From Bacteroidales bacterium (GTDB lineage: Bacteria; Bacteroidota; Bacteroidia; Bacteroidales; F082), in assembly GCA_016284305.1 (NCBI GenBank), contig JAEEON010000018.1, positions 18,728-82,727 on the forward strand: a DNA stretch of 64,000 nucleotides. Direction: 5' to 3'. A model generated the notes under the pieces. It was not told where the DNA came from and did not search any database. It saw nothing but the letters and a program-made list of their open reading frames with translations. The position numbers and the translations under genes are program-made. Below, piece after piece: positions 1-8,210 of this stretch. How positions within the stretch are numbered: position 1 is the stretch's first letter; each line of letters begins with the position of its first letter.

Positions 1-592
1 TGGGCAGACGCAATGCCGCATTGGAGGAGTGGGAGAATTGGTAACGGATGAGGAAGTCGAGATTGTCTTCAATCATGAAGGTAGGACCGGCATCAATGGC
101 GAGGTGCACGTTGACGACGGAACCGATGAACTCGTCGCCATGCTTGGTCCAGAACGAGAGTCCGCCCATGATGTCATAGTCGAACGACCAGTATTTGCCG
201 CGGTAGAAGTGGCCGTTGATGAAACCACCTGTAGAGATACAGTCGCCAAGGGGTCGCCAAAGCTCCTGTTCACGGCCGTTTTCATCTCTGTATTTAAATT
301 GAATGCTGTCCACATTGTTCTTCTCGAAGCGGAGAAAAGCTCCATAGGAAAGGTAGTTGAAATCTTTTTCCCATTGGGCGCGACCGTCGGTTTGGCGTGA
401 TACCCGAAGGTCGATGCCGTATTGGGGCAACACTTTCATGTAGGCATGGCGGGTTTCAAAAGGAAAATACTTGCCTAGGCGAGTGTCGATTTCCCAGATG
501 TTTCGGTTGTCATTCCAAAGTTGGTTTGTAGTTTGGGTTTTTGCGATAATGGGTGCAAGTAGAATTGCAATTACAAATAGTGTTTTTTTCAT
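1..592 (-). CDS. PagL-like outer-membrane lipid A deacylase / acyloxyacyl hydrolase family protein (partial, C-terminus outside window)
   Basis: The reading frame starts at the ATG at 592 and stays open to the window edge, giving about 197 residues of the N-terminal part. It has a Lys-Lys N-terminus and a hydrophobic signal sequence (to about residue 20). Regions rich in alternating aromatic residues suggest beta-barrel strands. Near the window edge lies RYQFSHSSNAA, which resembles the His-x-Ser-Asn signature of PagL-type lipid A 3-O-deacylases, where His and Ser are catalytic. The upstream gene is a clear paralogue: both carry a GKYWSFDYDI / SRYWSFDFDI stretch, then a W-T-(K/R)-H-G segment, then the HSSN motif. 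Only 10 bases separate the two genes, so they are probably co-transcribed. Family assignment is by motif only; another small outer-membrane barrel remains possible. Confidence 0.6.
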   Translation of the reverse strand, partial: MKKTLFVIAILLAPIIAKTQTTNQLWNDNRNIWEIDTRLGKYFPFETRHAYMKVLPQYGIDLRVSRQTDGRAQWEKDFNYLSYGAFLRFEKNNVDSIQFKYRDENGREQELWRPLGDCISTGGFINGHFYRGKYWSFDYDIMGGLSFWTKHGDEFIGSVVNVHLAIDAGPTFMIEDNLDFLIRYQFSHSSNAALRLP

Positions 593-602
593 GATTAAAA
601 AT

Positions 603-1688
603 CTAAAATTCTATTCCGTAGGTCCATTCGATATAATCGATGGAATTCAAATGTATTTTCATCAAAGTGCCTATGAACATCCGGTTGGCTTTTCCAAAAT
701 ACATCTTGTATCCAACACGTTCAAAATAAGGGGTATAAAACTCAGGGAGATATTTCGATCCATGGTATAGGTAATAAGCCATCCCGGCACTGAAAGCGAA
801 ACGTCCAAAAAGAACTTCAAAGTCGGCCGAAGCCGCCAAATGTGTTGAGTTCCAGCCGTTGTAGGCCGCTCCTTCCAAATCGTGACAATAACGAGTCTCG
901 CCTGTCCACAAGAAGTCCATGGCGGCATTCCAGCGGAATCTGCGATGGAATTGTCTGGTAAACCCGAAACGCAACGTGTTTCCTAGGAAATAAGGCGTTT
1001 CGTTGGGCAATTGGCCTTCCAGGCGGGTGTAGGTCTGTAAAAAGCCGATGCCTTCCGAGACGAACCAGTTGTTTTTCTTTTGGAAAGGTTCGTTCTCATC
1101 GGTTGTCAATTCTTGTCGCCTATTAGGATAATAACGAAGGCCCATGCGAACGAGGTGGCTGTTGATGCCATTGTCGGGAAGGAAGGTAGCCCCGTTGGAG
1201 GAATGATAATAAAGGTACCGTAATGTCAGGTCGATTTGTTCGCTGAGGCGGATGGTGGGGCCAATGTCAAAGCTTACGTGGAAGTTAAATGCCGATCCAA
1301 GCATTTCATTGCCGTGTCGTGTCCACAGGTCGGCACCATAAAGGATGTCGAAGTCAAATGACCAGTAACGGCTTTTGTAAAACGATTCATTGACATATCC
1401 GACCAGTGAGAAACAATGTCCGACGGGTCCATACCGGTTGCCTTCATGGGTATAATAGATGACACTGTCAAGAGTGTTGTGGGTATAGCCAACCATCAAG
1501 CCGTAATTGTTCCATCCGACATTGAACTGAAGTCCATATTGGTGATAATCTGCAATGTATTTGTGCTTTGGGCTGAATGGGGTATAATGCCCAATTTTGA
1601 TACTGGGTTCATAATACGAAGGCTGTCCTTGGCCTATCGAACCGAAGCCAATAAAACATAAAAGGATCAGGAGACAACGTCCTTTCAT
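603..1688 (-). CDS. PagL-like outer-membrane lipid A deacylase / acyloxyacyl hydrolase family protein
   Basis: The product has 361 residues with a signal peptide (residues 1 to about 21, MKGRCLLILLCFIGFGSIGQ). The rest looks like an outer-membrane beta-barrel and ends in Gly-Ile-Glu-Phe; a terminal Phe is usual for barrels. Around residue 167 is LRYLYYHSSNGAT followed by PDNGIN, which fits the PagL catalytic His-x-Ser-Asn-Gly and the Pro-Asn-x-Gly segment after it. At 361 residues it is about twice the size of classical PagL, so extra strands or domains are expected, as in many Bacteroidota homologues. If the call is right it removes an acyl chain from lipid A or a related lipid in the outer membrane. 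It follows cysS after an array of 7-base repeats that contains both the cysS stop and this start codon, and precedes a paralogue. Confidence 0.62.
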   Translation of the reverse strand: MKGRCLLILLCFIGFGSIGQGQPSYYEPSIKIGHYTPFSPKHKYIADYHQYGLQFNVGWNNYGLMVGYTHNTLDSVIYYTHEGNRYGPVGHCFSLVGYVNESFYKSRYWSFDFDILYGADLWTRHGNEMLGSAFNFHVSFDIGPTIRLSEQIDLTLRYLYYHSSNGATFLPDNGINSHLVRMGLRYYPNRRQELTTDENEPFQKKNNWFVSEGIGFLQTYTRLEGQLPNETPYFLGNTLRFGFTRQFHRRFRWNAAMDFLWTGETRYCHDLEGAAYNGWNSTHLAASADFEVLFGRFAFSAGMAYYLYHGSKYLPEFYTPYFERVGYKMYFGKANRMFIGTLMKIHLNSIDYIEWTYGIEF

Positions 1689-1729
1689 TCTTACTTCTTG
1701 CTTCTTACTTCTTACTTCTCACTTCTTAC
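1688..1729. repeat. Heptamer array at the cysS / PagL-like junction
   Basis: Six consecutive 7-base units on the + strand: TTCTTAC, TTCTTGC, TTCTTAC, TTCTTAC, TTCTCAC, TTCTTAC. Read on the minus strand the array supplies the last cysS codons and its TGA stop (1719-1721), and runs straight into the ATG of the next gene at 1688, giving that gene a purine-rich leader. It belongs to the window-wide family of 7-base spacer repeats. Confidence 0.9.
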
Positions 1730-3209
1730 TCCACGTCGTCCCATCTTTGCCATCTTTGAGGACGATGTCGCACTTGGCCAATTCGTCGCGAATGAGGTCG
1801 GAGGTGGCCCAGTCTTTCTTGGCGCGGGCTTCTTTGCGGATGCCGATGATGGTTTGCATGAGGCCTTCCACCAATTCGCCGTTGCCTTCGGAGGCGTTAC
1901 TGTCAACGAGCCCGAGGATGTCGAAAACGAATTCGTTTAGGGTCTTGTTGAGCAAGGTGAGTTCAGAAGCGTTGATCGTCATCTTGCCGTCTTTGACGGA
2001 GTTGACGATGCGTACCAGTTCAAAGAGGTTGGCGATGACGATGGGGCTGTTGAAGTCATCGTTCATGGCATCGTAGCAGGCATTGACGGTCTTTTGGATG
2101 TCGAGGTCTGCAGCACCTTCGGTGGCTTTCAGGCTGGCAGCGGTCTTGACGCCTTCCATCAGGCGGTTGTAGCCTTTCTCGGCAGCTTGCAGGGCCTCGT
2201 TGGAGAAGTCGAGCGTGCTACGGTAGTGGGCTTGCAGGATGAAGAAGCGGATCGTCATGGGGGTATAGGGTTGAGCGAGCATCTCTACACCTTTAGCGTC
2301 CTTATGGCTGCCATTGAAGAATTCGTCGAGGGTGATAAAGTTGCCCAATGACTTGCCCATCTTCTGTCCACCGATAGTGATCATGTTGTTGTGCATCCAA
2401 TACACGACCGGTTGTTTGCCGTTGGCGGCCATGCTTTGGGCAATCTCTGATTCGTGGTGTGGGAACATGAGGTCCATGCCGCCACCGTGGATGTCGAAGG
2501 TCTCTCCGAGATATTTGCATCCCATGGCGGAGCATTCCATGTGCCATCCCGGGAAGCCGTCGCTCCAGGGAGAGGGCCAGCGCATGATGTGCTTTGGCTC
2601 GGCTTTCTTCCACAAGGCGAAGTCAACGGGGTTATGTTTCTCCTCTTGTCCACTGAGTTCGCGCGTGGTGTTGAGCATCTCCTCGAAGTTGCGTCCCGAA
2701 AGGATGCCGTAGGGATGGTCGTGGTTGTACTTTTCGATGTCGAAATATACCGACCCGTTCTCCACGTAGGCATAGCCGTGGTCGAGGATTTTCTTTACCA
2801 TCTCGATTTGTTCGATGATGTGCCCCGAGGCGTGTGGTTCAATGGAAGGGCGCAGCACGTTGAGTTTATCCATGCTGTCGTGGTAGCGGTTGGTGTAGTA
2901 TTGAGCCACTTCCATGGGTTCCAGGTTCTCAAGGCGAGCTTTCTTGGCGATTTTGTCTTCTCCTTCGTCGGCATCGTGTTCCAAATGGCCTACGTCGGTG
3001 ATGTTACGCACGTAGCGCACCTTGTAACCGAGGTGTTTCAGGTAACGGAACACCAAGTCGAAAGTGATGGCTGGGCGGGCATGGCCGAGATGTGCGTCGC
3101 CATAGACAGTGGGTCCGCAGACGTACATGCCGACATGCGGGGCGTTCAAAGGCTTGAAAGGTTGTTTGCAGCGGGCGATGCTATTATAAATATACAAGGT
3201 GCTATCCAT
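1719..3209 (-). CDS. cysS: Cysteinyl-tRNA synthetase
   Basis: A 496-residue class I aminoacyl-tRNA synthetase that charges tRNA-Cys. It shows [19 protein letters not shown] near the N-terminus (the HIGH signature appears as HLGH, with the zinc-binding Cys just before it). It also has [15 protein letters not shown] with further zinc ligands, HHESEIAQS, and the KMSKS loop as KMGKSLGN. An in-frame ATG lies 15 codons upstream at 3254, but the TACTTTTG promoter element lies between the two ATGs, so the start at 3209 ([10 protein letters not shown]) is chosen. The length is normal for the family. The last codons and stop lie inside a 7-base repeat array, so the C-terminal Ser-Lys-Lys appears to be encoded by repeat DNA. 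Confidence 0.97.
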   Translation of the reverse strand: MDSTLYIYNSIARCKQPFKPLNAPHVGMYVCGPTVYGDAHLGHARPAITFDLVFRYLKHLGYKVRYVRNITDVGHLEHDADEGEDKIAKKARLENLEPMEVAQYYTNRYHDSMDKLNVLRPSIEPHASGHIIEQIEMVKKILDHGYAYVENGSVYFDIEKYNHDHPYGILSGRNFEEMLNTTRELSGQEEKHNPVDFALWKKAEPKHIMRWPSPWSDGFPGWHMECSAMGCKYLGETFDIHGGGMDLMFPHHESEIAQSMAANGKQPVVYWMHNNMITIGGQKMGKSLGNFITLDEFFNGSHKDAKGVEMLAQPYTPMTIRFFILQAHYRSTLDFSNEALQAAEKGYNRLMEGVKTAASLKATEGAADLDIQKTVNACYDAMNDDFNSPIVIANLFELVRIVNSVKDGKMTINASELTLLNKTLNEFVFDILGLVDSNASEGNGELVEGLMQTIIGIRKEARAKKDWATSDLIRDELAKCDIVLKDGKDGTTWSKK

Positions 3210-3232
3210 ATCAAGAGGCTTTTGTTGAGGCG

Positions 3233-3240
3233 CAAAAGTA
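3233..3240 (-). promoter_or_regulatory. Bacteroidota -7 promoter element of cysS
   Basis: The minus strand reads TACTTTTG, matching the TAnnTTTG element. It lies about 24 bases upstream of the chosen cysS start, giving a short leader. No convincing -33 TTTG was seen at the usual spacing. Confidence 0.6.
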
Positions 3241-3362
3241 CAAAAAACCATCAAATAATTCGTTAAAATTTTTGGTAGAATGGTTTTTATTACTATTTTC
3301 GCATTCTAAAACTCGTTATTATTCACTAAAAGTTGTGCCCGACACGTATTAGGGAATTAAAA

Positions 3363-3635
3363 ATGGCAGAAAATACGAATAAAAATGGACTTGGCATTGC
3401 CGCTTTCGTCGTAGCCTTGGTTGGTTTCTTATTGACTTTGGTTCCGTTGATTAGAGTTGTGGGTGCTATCATCTGCCTCATTGGCTTTATCTTGGCAGTG
3501 ATTGGTGTTTTCAAGAAGCCCAGAATTCTCTCCATCATTGGCATCGTCCTCGCTATTGCTGGATGCGTTATTTATTATGTCAAATGGCATCAACTCAAGG
3601 TTGCTATCGAAGCCGCAGCTGCTTCCATCAACTAA
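3363..3635 (+). CDS. Small hydrophobic membrane protein, unknown function
   Basis: A 90-residue protein starting MAENTNKNGLG, with two or three hydrophobic segments (about residues 11-32, 33-47 and 53-70) and a polar alanine-rich tail. An ATG ten codons upstream is possible, but the start at 3363 follows an A-rich leader typical of the phylum and gives the usual arrangement of a short polar N-terminus before the first membrane segment. The layout resembles small DUF4190-like membrane proteins, but no firm family assignment can be made. It stands alone: divergent from cysS and followed by its own strong terminator. Confidence 0.65.
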   Translation: MAENTNKNGLGIAAFVVALVGFLLTLVPLIRVVGAIICLIGFILAVIGVFKKPRILSIIGIVLAIAGCVIYYVKWHQLKVAIEAAAASIN

Positions 3636-3656
3636 TAAAAAATTAACTTATTTTTC

Positions 3657-3695
3657 TAAAAGCACGGGCATGTGAAGTGCCTGTGCTTTTTTTTT
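3657..3695 (+). terminator. Intrinsic terminator after the small membrane gene
   Basis: Stem AGCACGGGCA (3661-3670) pairs with TGCCTGTGCT (3678-3687) around a 7-base loop with one G-U pair, followed by a run of about nine T. It starts about 20 bases after the stop codon. Confidence 0.9.
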
Positions 3696-3726
3696 AAAAT
3701 CCTGTTCAGTCTATCAATGCTTTTCG

Positions 3727-3734
3727 TACCTTTG
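3727..3734 (+). promoter_or_regulatory. -7 promoter element of kbl-tdh
   Basis: TACCTTTG matches TAnnTTTG, about 57 bases upstream of the kbl ATG. The intervening leader consists largely of 7- and 8-base repeats. Confidence 0.6.
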
Positions 3735-3739
3735 CGGTG

Positions 3740-3776
3740 CTTAACTGATAACTGTTAACTGAACAACTGAACAACT
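3740..3776. repeat. Heptamer/octamer array in the kbl leader
   Basis: Units CTTAACT, GATAACT, GTTAACT, then GAACAACT twice. It lies in the 5' untranslated region between the promoter element and the kbl start, and belongs to the 7-base spacer family. Confidence 0.75.
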
Positions 3777-3791
3777 TCAAACTATTATACC

Positions 3792-4979
3792 ATGTACGCA
3801 AATTTTCAAGAGTATCTAAAAAAGGAATTAGCTCAGATTGAAGCTGATGGACTTTATAAACGTGAACGCATCATTGAGAGTGCTCAGGGCGCTGAAATCA
3901 TGGTTGGTGGCAAAGTTTGCCTTAACTTCTGTGCGAACAACTACCTTGGTTTGGCCGACAACCCCGAGCTGATCCAGGCTGCCAAGGACGGCATGGACGC
4001 CCGTGGTTACGGTATGGCCTCTGTCCGTTTCATTTGCGGATGCCAGGACCTTCACAAGAAGTTGGAAGCAAAGATTGCCGAGTTCTTTGGCACTGAGGAC
4101 ACCATCCTCTACGCTGCTTGCTTCGATGCCAACGGCGGTGTGTTTGAGCCTTTGCTCGGTCCTGACGATGCTATCATTTCCGATGCCTTGAACCACGCTT
4201 CCATCATTGACGGCGTGCGTCTCTGCAAAGCCCAGCGTTTCCGCTATGCCAACGCTGACATGGCTGACCTCGAGAAACAACTTCAGGATGCCCAAGGTTG
4301 CCGTTTCCGTTTAATCGTCACTGACGGTGTGTTCTCCATGGACGGTAACGTGTGCCCGCTCGACAAGATCTATGAGTTGGCCCAGAAATACAATGCCATG
4401 GTGATGGTTGACGAAAGCCACTCCGCTGGTGTGGTGGGTCGCACTGGCCGTGGTGTCACTGAGCACTACAACCTCCGCGGCAAGATCGAGATTCTGACGG
4501 GAACCCTCGGCAAAGCTTTCGGCGGTGCCATGGGCGGTTTCACTACCGGTCGCAAGGAAATCATCGACATGCTGCGCCAACGCTCACGCCCGTACCTGTT
4601 CTCCAACTCAATGGCTCCGGGCCTCGTGGCCGCTGGCATCCGTATGTTCGAGATGATGAGCGAGACCAACGAACTGCAAGACAAGCTTCACGCCAACACC
4701 GAATACTTCATCAAGAAGATGACCGAGGCCGGCTTCGACTGCAAACCATCGCAATCCGCCATCTGCGCCGTGATGCTTTACGACGCCCCGCTGTCGCAGA
4801 AGTTCGCCGCCAAGTTGCAGGAAGAAGGCATCTTCGTCACTGGATTCTATTATCCCGTGGTGCCGAAGGGACAAGCCCGTATCCGTGTCCAAGTGAGCGC
4901 TGCCCACGAGCGTGAACACCTCGACAAGTGCATCGCTGCCTTTGTCAAGATTGGCAAAGAACTGGGTGTTTTAAAATGA
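3792..4979 (+). CDS. kbl: Glycine C-acetyltransferase (2-amino-3-ketobutyrate CoA ligase)
   Basis: A 395-residue PLP-dependent alpha-oxoamine synthase that cleaves 2-amino-3-ketobutyrate with CoA into glycine and acetyl-CoA, the second step of threonine breakdown. Visible features: CANNYLGLADNPEL near the N-terminus, the MVDESHSAGVVG segment whose Asp contacts the PLP ring nitrogen, and TGTLGKAFGGAMGG with the PLP lysine at about residue 241. The length is normal. It is immediately followed by the threonine dehydrogenase gene, which makes its substrate; the spacer is a 7-base repeat array of 32 bases running exactly from stop to start. The pair is probably transcribed from the promoter element at 3727. 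A related 8-amino-7-oxononanoate or serine palmitoyl synthase is made unlikely by the neighbour. Confidence 0.95.
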   Translation: MYANFQEYLKKELAQIEADGLYKRERIIESAQGAEIMVGGKVCLNFCANNYLGLADNPELIQAAKDGMDARGYGMASVRFICGCQDLHKKLEAKIAEFFGTEDTILYAACFDANGGVFEPLLGPDDAIISDALNHASIIDGVRLCKAQRFRYANADMADLEKQLQDAQGCRFRLIVTDGVFSMDGNVCPLDKIYELAQKYNAMVMVDESHSAGVVGRTGRGVTEHYNLRGKIEILTGTLGKAFGGAMGGFTTGRKEIIDMLRQRSRPYLFSNSMAPGLVAAGIRMFEMMSETNELQDKLHANTEYFIKKMTEAGFDCKPSQSAICAVMLYDAPLSQKFAAKLQEEGIFVTGFYYPVVPKGQARIRVQVSAAHEREHLDKCIAAFVKIGKELGVLK

Positions 4980-5011
4980 TTCTGACTTCTTACTTCTGAA
5001 TTCTAAATTCT
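4980..5011. repeat. Heptamer array filling the kbl-tdh spacer
   Basis: TTCTGAC, TTCTTAC, TTCTGAA, TTCTAAA and a partial TTCT. The array begins at the base after the kbl TGA (4977-4979) and ends at the base before the tdh ATG (5012), so the whole spacer is repeat DNA. Confidence 0.9.
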
Positions 5012-5959
5012 ATGAAAAAGATATTGATTGTTGGTGCCGGTGGACAGATCGGTACCGAATTGGTGAAGAAGCTCCGTGCCACCTACGGAAATGAAAACGT
5101 TGTGGCTTCGGATCTTCGCCCTTTGACTGGTGAAATTGCCGAGACCGGTCCTTTTGAAAGAATCGATTCGACACAGATTATGCAAATCGTCGATGTGGTG
5201 AAACGCTACAACATCGACACCATCTATAACCTTGCAGCCATCCTCTCAGCTACGGCCGAGAAGAACCCCATGCTGGGCTGGAATGTAGGCATTGGCTCCT
5301 TGGTCAACTGCCTTGAGACGGCACGTGTCTTCAACTGCGCCGTCTTCACACCATCCTCCATCGGCGCTTTTGGCGCTTCCACGCCCCATGACAATACCCC
5401 TCAGGATACCATCCAACGTCCCAACACGATTTATGGTGTGACCAAGGTGACAGGTGAGTTGCTGAGCGACTATTACTTCACACGTTTCGGTGTTGACACC
5501 CGTAGCGTACGCTTCCCTGGCCTCATCAGCAACCTGACGCTGCCTGGCGGAGGTACCACGGACTACGCTGTGGAGATTTACTATGCCGCTGTGAAAGGCG
5601 AGAAGTTCTACTGCCCCATCAGCAAAGGCACCTTCATGGACATGATGTACATGCCCGACGCTCTCGATGCCATGGTTGACATCATGGAAGCCGATCCAAG
5701 CAAGCTCATCCACCGCAACTCCTTCAACGTGACTGCCATGAGCTTTGACCCTGAAATCATCTACAACGCCATCAAGAAGTACTATCCTAACTTCGAGATG
5801 GAGTATAAGTTCGATCCAATTCGCCAAGCCATCGCTGACAGCTGGCCGAACAAGATGGACGACAGCTGCGCCCGTAACGAATGGGGTTGGAGCCCGAAAT
5901 ACGATCTCGACAAGATGACCGTCGATATGATCGAGTCGTTAAAGAAGAAATTGCTGTAA
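5012..5959 (+). CDS. tdh: L-threonine 3-dehydrogenase, short-chain (epimerase-like) type
   Basis: A 315-residue extended SDR enzyme that oxidises L-threonine to 2-amino-3-ketobutyrate with NAD. It has an N-terminal Rossmann motif GAGGQIG (about residues 8-14), the active-site segment TPSSIGAFG, and the catalytic Y-x3-K pair as YGVTK (Tyr about 141, Lys about 145). The pattern is that of the GalE-like threonine dehydrogenases known from Bacteroidota, trypanosomes and animals, not the zinc alcohol-dehydrogenase type of E. coli. Its neighbour kbl uses the product, so the two form a threonine-to-glycine/acetyl-CoA unit. It ends at a strong hairpin shared with the convergent gene. Confidence 0.93.
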   Translation: MKKILIVGAGGQIGTELVKKLRATYGNENVVASDLRPLTGEIAETGPFERIDSTQIMQIVDVVKRYNIDTIYNLAAILSATAEKNPMLGWNVGIGSLVNCLETARVFNCAVFTPSSIGAFGASTPHDNTPQDTIQRPNTIYGVTKVTGELLSDYYFTRFGVDTRSVRFPGLISNLTLPGGGTTDYAVEIYYAAVKGEKFYCPISKGTFMDMMYMPDALDAMVDIMEADPSKLIHRNSFNVTAMSFDPEIIYNAIKKYYPNFEMEYKFDPIRQAIADSWPNKMDDSCARNEWGWSPKYDLDKMTVDMIESLKKKLL

Positions 5960-5984
5960 TCGCTGAAAAACTTCTTTTTACAAG

Positions 5985-6020
5985 AATAGCGGGGACGTTT
6001 GAAGCGTCTCCGCTATTTTT
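5985..6020. terminator. Terminator hairpin between convergent genes
   Basis: AATAGCGGGGACG (5985-5997) pairs with CGTCTCCGCTATT (6004-6016) with one G-U pair and a 7-base loop. A T-run follows on the + strand and there are A bases on the other side, so it can serve tdh. It touches the 3' end of the TonB-receptor-like gene on the minus strand. Confidence 0.85.
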
Positions 6021-8133
6021 ATAACACCCTGTAAACCAATTCCAAACTCACGTATCTGCTGTTCGCTTTATAGGAGCTGTAGGAGATGTAATAGGGGTTA
6101 AAGGTGTTGTTGTCCTCCCTGTTCCAGTTGAAGATGTCGTAGGCATTCAAGAGCACGGAAAGCCTTTTGTTGAGGAAATCAGCCCGAAGTCCGCAGTCAA
6201 TGCCATAGGCGGTCTGGCTGGTGGCGAAAAGGGTCTGTGTGGGTGAGTTGTAATAGGCTGTGGCATGGACCTCAAGCTTGTCCCATAACTTTGCCCAGGT
6301 GCTTAACCGAAGATTGTAGGTCCAGAGCTCGCTGCGAATCACATTGTCCTGGGTCTTGTCATACAGCGTCTCAATGTAGGAATCGAACACATTGGCATCG
6401 AACCTGACGTTGAACGTGGTGCTGGGACGATAGGTGATGTTGAATTCGCCACCGGCTTCGAAATACTTGTTGAGGTTGACGGGCTTGCTATAGGGAACCA
6501 CCCGGCCCCAGACCTCGTTGTAAGCCACGTCACTGACTCGGTTGATGGCATTGATGGAGTTGTTGAAATACCCTTTTACATGGATAGACCCCCATCGTTC
6601 CCAGTATTTCGACCAGGAGAGTTCATAGACATCGATTAAGGTTGGCTTCAGCTGAGGGTTGCCCTCATCAAAACTGTCCTCCTCATAAACAAGACGACGA
6701 TTGAAATAACGTACCCATGGATAGTTGGTCTTGCGCGTGTAGCTGAGACGGAAGTTGTGCTGCGAGTCGGTACGGTAGGAGAGATGCAGCGAGGGCAACC
6801 AGTGCCCGAAACGCATCAAAGTGTCGTACTCATGCGTGTCGAAATATCGAGCTTTGATCCATGAGGTCTCGTAACTCAAGCCCGGTTTCACGGTCAAACG
6901 CCCGAAGTGATGCTGCACCATGACCACACCGACCAAATGGTCTTTGCTGAACTTACGGTTCTCCGATCGAAGCGAGTCGTTGACGTAGCCGTCCATTCCA
7001 AGAGTATCATAGATGCCGATGTTATTATCGGGTTTGAAGGTGTTGCTCGCACTCAAGTAAAGCTCGCCGTTCCTGGAATAAGGATAGGTGTATTCGATCT
7101 TCGTTTCACTGCCAATGTCGATAAAGTCGTTGGTCTGTAAGATGTCACGGTTCAGATGAGGCTGTGTCTTGAAGGTGCGTATCTCTTTGGTCGTCCCTCC
7201 ACCATAGTCGAAATCGGAGTTGACATACAATCCCAAGTCATGGCCTTCTTTCGGAAAACGATGATGCCAGCTCATTCCTGCCGATCCATAACTCATGAGT
7301 TGCCGGTTTTCTTCAAAGATGGTGTATTCGTACTCACCGACCTCATTGATGTATTCTTTTCTATAAGTATTTGAAAATGAATTAGTTAAACTTGATTGTG
7401 GAATCAAGTTGAAAAACAACATGAAATCGTTGTGGTCATTGGGATGATATTCTCCTTTAAGGAAGAGTTCCATGCTATAGTATCGTGCTGTATCGTCGAT
7501 ATAGGATTGTCTGACGGAGGAGGTGTCCATCTCGCCTAATCGTGTATCTTCGTGATCGACAAAGGAATAGCTGTAACTGTCCGTATGTTGTGTGGTGTTG
7601 GAATAGGAGCCTTTGAGGTTGACGGTGAAGGAGGTTTTCTTGTTGTTCCAGATGAAGGAGACCCAAGGGGAGAGATCGGGTTGGGTAGTGGACTGTAGTC
7701 CTATGCTAAGGTGTCGCTCAGAGTGGTCTTGTCCATCGGTGATGATGTTGATGACACCAGTGTCGGTAGCGGTGGTATAGCGTGCTGAGGGATTGGTCAT
7801 GACTTCGATGCGTTCGATGGCTTCAGCCGACACTTGTTGCAGGTAGTTTTTCCTGCTCTCGTCGTCGAAGTGTGAGGGCTTGCCGTCAATGAAAATTGCT
7901 ACGGAACTCACTCCCCGAAGTGTGACATTTCCTTCGGTGTCCACTTTTACTCCTGGTACATTTTGAAGGGCATCGGAGACGGTGCCTTTTTTCCCTTGAG
8001 GGTCACGGCTGAGGTGATATACCACGGTCTCACCCTCGTTGACGAAGATAGGAGTATCTGATGGGTTTTGTGCCGCTAAGGGGTAGAGAAGCCCAGTCAG
8101 AAGTGCAATGAGGATGAAAAGACGTCGGGTCAT
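6019..8133 (-). CDS. TonB-dependent receptor-like outer-membrane barrel protein
   Basis: A 704-residue protein with a signal peptide (residues 1 to about 21, ending AAQ). A plug-like domain follows, seen as GTVSDALQNVPGVKVD, then LRGVSSVAIFIDGKPS, then AIERIEVMTNPSARY. A long region of alternating aromatic strands ends at Tyr-Arg-Val-Leu. This is the outline of the Bacteroidota outer-membrane beta-barrel family related to TonB-dependent receptors. It lacks the N-terminal carboxypeptidase-regulatory-like domain often found in SusC types, and there is no SusD partner next to it, so the substrate is unknown. It is transcribed alone, divergently from the YitT-family gene, from a tightly packed promoter region. 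Confidence 0.8.
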   Translation of the reverse strand: MTRRLFILIALLTGLLYPLAAQNPSDTPIFVNEGETVVYHLSRDPQGKKGTVSDALQNVPGVKVDTEGNVTLRGVSSVAIFIDGKPSHFDDESRKNYLQQVSAEAIERIEVMTNPSARYTTATDTGVINIITDGQDHSERHLSIGLQSTTQPDLSPWVSFIWNNKKTSFTVNLKGSYSNTTQHTDSYSYSFVDHEDTRLGEMDTSSVRQSYIDDTARYYSMELFLKGEYHPNDHNDFMLFFNLIPQSSLTNSFSNTYRKEYINEVGEYEYTIFEENRQLMSYGSAGMSWHHRFPKEGHDLGLYVNSDFDYGGGTTKEIRTFKTQPHLNRDILQTNDFIDIGSETKIEYTYPYSRNGELYLSASNTFKPDNNIGIYDTLGMDGYVNDSLRSENRKFSKDHLVGVVMVQHHFGRLTVKPGLSYETSWIKARYFDTHEYDTLMRFGHWLPSLHLSYRTDSQHNFRLSYTRKTNYPWVRYFNRRLVYEEDSFDEGNPQLKPTLIDVYELSWSKYWERWGSIHVKGYFNNSINAINRVSDVAYNEVWGRVVPYSKPVNLNKYFEAGGEFNITYRPSTTFNVRFDANVFDSYIETLYDKTQDNVIRSELWTYNLRLSTWAKLWDKLEVHATAYYNSPTQTLFATSQTAYGIDCGLRADFLNKRLSVLLNAYDIFNWNREDNNTFNPYYISYSSYKANSRYVSLELVYRVL

Positions 8134-8149
8134 CGGTTTGTCGTCTGTT

Positions 8150-8182
8150 TTTGCAAATTTATGAAAAAGATTCGTACCTTTG
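8150..8182 (+). promoter_or_regulatory. Promoter of the YitT-family gene
   Basis: TTTG (8150-8153), 21 bases, TACCTTTG (8175-8182): a full match to the Bacteroidota promoter pattern. It also settles the gene start, because upstream in-frame start codons would lie inside the promoter. Confidence 0.8.
8154..8161 (-). promoter_or_regulatory. -7 promoter element of the TonB-receptor-like gene
   Basis: The minus strand reads TAAATTTG, 20 bases upstream of the start at 8133. It abuts the -33 TTTG of the divergent promoter (8150-8153), so the two promoters cannot easily be occupied at the same time. Confidence 0.5.
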
Positions 8183-8210
8183 TCGCTCGAAACATGAATC
8201 CTATTTTGAG

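Noticed and set aside
73..345. Minus-strand open frame that seemed to continue the first gene after a frameshift
   Set aside because: Careful reading of the run of C bases near 250 shows the main frame is intact; this other frame is a shadow.
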